Assembly: GCA_937969125.1 (NCBI GenBank)
Contig: CALBVA010000103.1
Span: 1-7,421, forward strand
Direction of reading: 5' to 3'
DNA length: 7,421 bases
Source of the DNA: an uncultured Verrucomicrobiales bacterium
GTDB lineage: Bacteria; Verrucomicrobiota; Verrucomicrobiia; Verrucomicrobiales; Akkermansiaceae
Shown here: positions 6,607 to 7,421 of the stretch, in pieces
Position numbering within the stretch: the stretch's first letter is position 1
How the letters are laid out: each line of letters starts with the position of its first letter
The notes under the pieces: model-generated
Told to the model about the DNA's origin: nothing
The model's input: only the letters and a program-made list of their open reading frames with translations
Databases searched by the model: none
Translations under genes and position numbers: made by a program

Positions 6607-7421
6607 GACGCAAGCCCCGTGGCGAGGAGGTAGAAATACATGACGGGAGCGGCGAAGCAGAGGCTATCGATGAGATCGAGAATGCCACCAATGCCCGGCA
6701 TCCAGTTGCCGGAGTCCTTCACCTCGAGGCTGCGTTTCAGGATGGACTCCGCAAGGTCACCGGCCACTGCGACGAGCCCGATGAGCAGGGCGAGGACCGC
6801 GACATGCACCGGTGGAATCCATGCGAGGGTATCGCCCGCCAGAGCCCACACGCTCCAGGCAGCGAGTTGGGCGAAGCCCAGAGCTCCAAAGAATCCCTCC
6901 CAAGTCTTCGCCGGGCTAAGGTGGGGAGCCATCTTGTTTTTGCCAATGAGCGACCCAGTGATGTAAGCTCCCATGTCAGTGAACTTCGCGGAGGCGATCA
7001 TCATTAGAATGAGCCAGGCCCCTGGGACCTGACCACCGGTCTCGGGAAGAAAAAGAAGCCGGAAGAGGAAGCAGCCGAAGAGAATCGGGACATAGACGTA
7101 AGCTAGTAACCCGTCGCCAACGGCATCGACACTCTCGCGTCCTTCGATGCCATTGCGAAAGCGCCAGCAAAACCCCGCGAGCACCACGAAGACTAGGCCT
7201 GCCATCTCCCACAGGAATCCCCCACTTCCAAGCCAACCATTGATCAAGCCCACCCCGGTTCCGAGGGAGACCACCAGTCCGATTAAAAGCCCGATCATGC
7301 GGCAGCCATCACCAGGGAATTTGGAAAAGAGCCCACGGAATTCAATCGCTCCGGCCACCGTCAAAAAACCGACCAAGCCAAAGAAGGCCCAGGCATTTTG
7401 GGAGATGAAAACCGTCGTGAC
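6603..7421 (-). CDS. cdsA: Phosphatidate cytidylyltransferase (CDP-diacylglycerol synthase), 5' end cut off
   Basis: Integral membrane enzyme making CDP-diacylglycerol from CTP and phosphatidic acid for phospholipid synthesis. In-window coding is 272 residues and stays open to the right edge. A TTG at 7376 could be called a start, but the 15 codons above it read on as membrane-like sequence (NAWAFFGLVGFL), and no in-frame ATG is seen before the edge, so the true start lies beyond 7421. Counting from the TTG codon, several hydrophobic segments are visible, FTDMGAYITGSLIGK lies at 132-146, SPAKTWEG at 154-161, and the CDS signature GDLAESILKR to DLID at 206-237. In the signature the usual GHGG reads GIGG (229) and the usual DRxD reads DLID (235), while the two Asp residues (234, 237) are kept. 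Its TGA overlaps the dxr start. The order cdsA-dxr is common, often with uppS upstream, which may lie just outside. Confidence 0.94.
   Translation of the reverse strand, partial: VTTVFISQNAWAFFGLVGFLTVAGAIEFRGLFSKFPGDGCRMIGLLIGLVVSLGTGVGLINGWLGSGGFLWEMAGLVFVVLAGFCWRFRNGIEGRESVDAVGDGLLAYVYVPILFGCFLFRLLFLPETGGQVPGAWLILMMIASAKFTDMGAYITGSLIGKNKMAPHLSPAKTWEGFFGALGFAQLAAWSVWALAGDTLAWIPPVHVAVLALLIGLVAVAGDLAESILKRSLEVKDSGNWMPGIGGILDLIDSLCFAAPVMYFYLLATGLAS

Overview
This is a chromosomal housekeeping segment of a Gram-negative-type bacterium with moderately high GC content (judged by eye). It carries five protein genes that run complete or nearly so through the window and two tRNA genes. The gene set fits a bacterium that makes peptidoglycan (murA), uses the MEP isoprenoid pathway (dxr), and exports proteins through a signal peptide. 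Weak or absent Shine-Dalgarno sequences, a secreted S10 serine carboxypeptidase, and variant signatures in PrmC (NLPY) and CdsA (GIGG) would suit the Verrucomicrobiota/PVC group. That placement is inference, because no marker such as 16S rRNA is present.

Layout from left to right: (1) 1-145 has no supported gene. It holds two palindromes and a possible leftward promoter. (2) 146-281 is a minus-strand tRNA-Asp(GUC) unit with encoded CCA and a strong intrinsic terminator. (3) 428-1906 is a plus-strand secreted S10 family serine carboxypeptidase with an intact Ser/Asp/His triad. (4) 1945-2019 is a minus-strand tRNA-Gln(UUG). A candidate plus-strand terminator for the peptidase transcript lies beyond it, at 2061-2089. 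(5) 2196-5467 is a compact plus-strand cluster, prfA-prmC-murA, with gaps of 51 and 26 bp. (6) 5464-7421 is the minus-strand pair cdsA-dxr, whose coding regions overlap by 4 bp (ATGA). The 5' end of cdsA runs off the right edge. murA and dxr converge with overlapping stop codons and no intergenic space.

How the genes work together: PrmC methylates the GGQ glutamine of RF1, so prfA and prmC form a functional pair in translation termination. MurA commits UDP-GlcNAc to peptidoglycan synthesis. Dxr commits DXP to isoprenoids, including the undecaprenyl carrier needed for peptidoglycan. CdsA makes CDP-diacylglycerol for phospholipids. The right two thirds is therefore a translation-termination and envelope-precursor region. 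I found no mobile element, CRISPR array, phage gene or evident new system. The points worth a second look are regulatory and architectural: the convergent stop overlap, possible antisense transcription across tRNA-Gln, leader-trailer pairing around tRNA-Asp, missing Shine-Dalgarno sequences, and motif variants in PrmC and CdsA.
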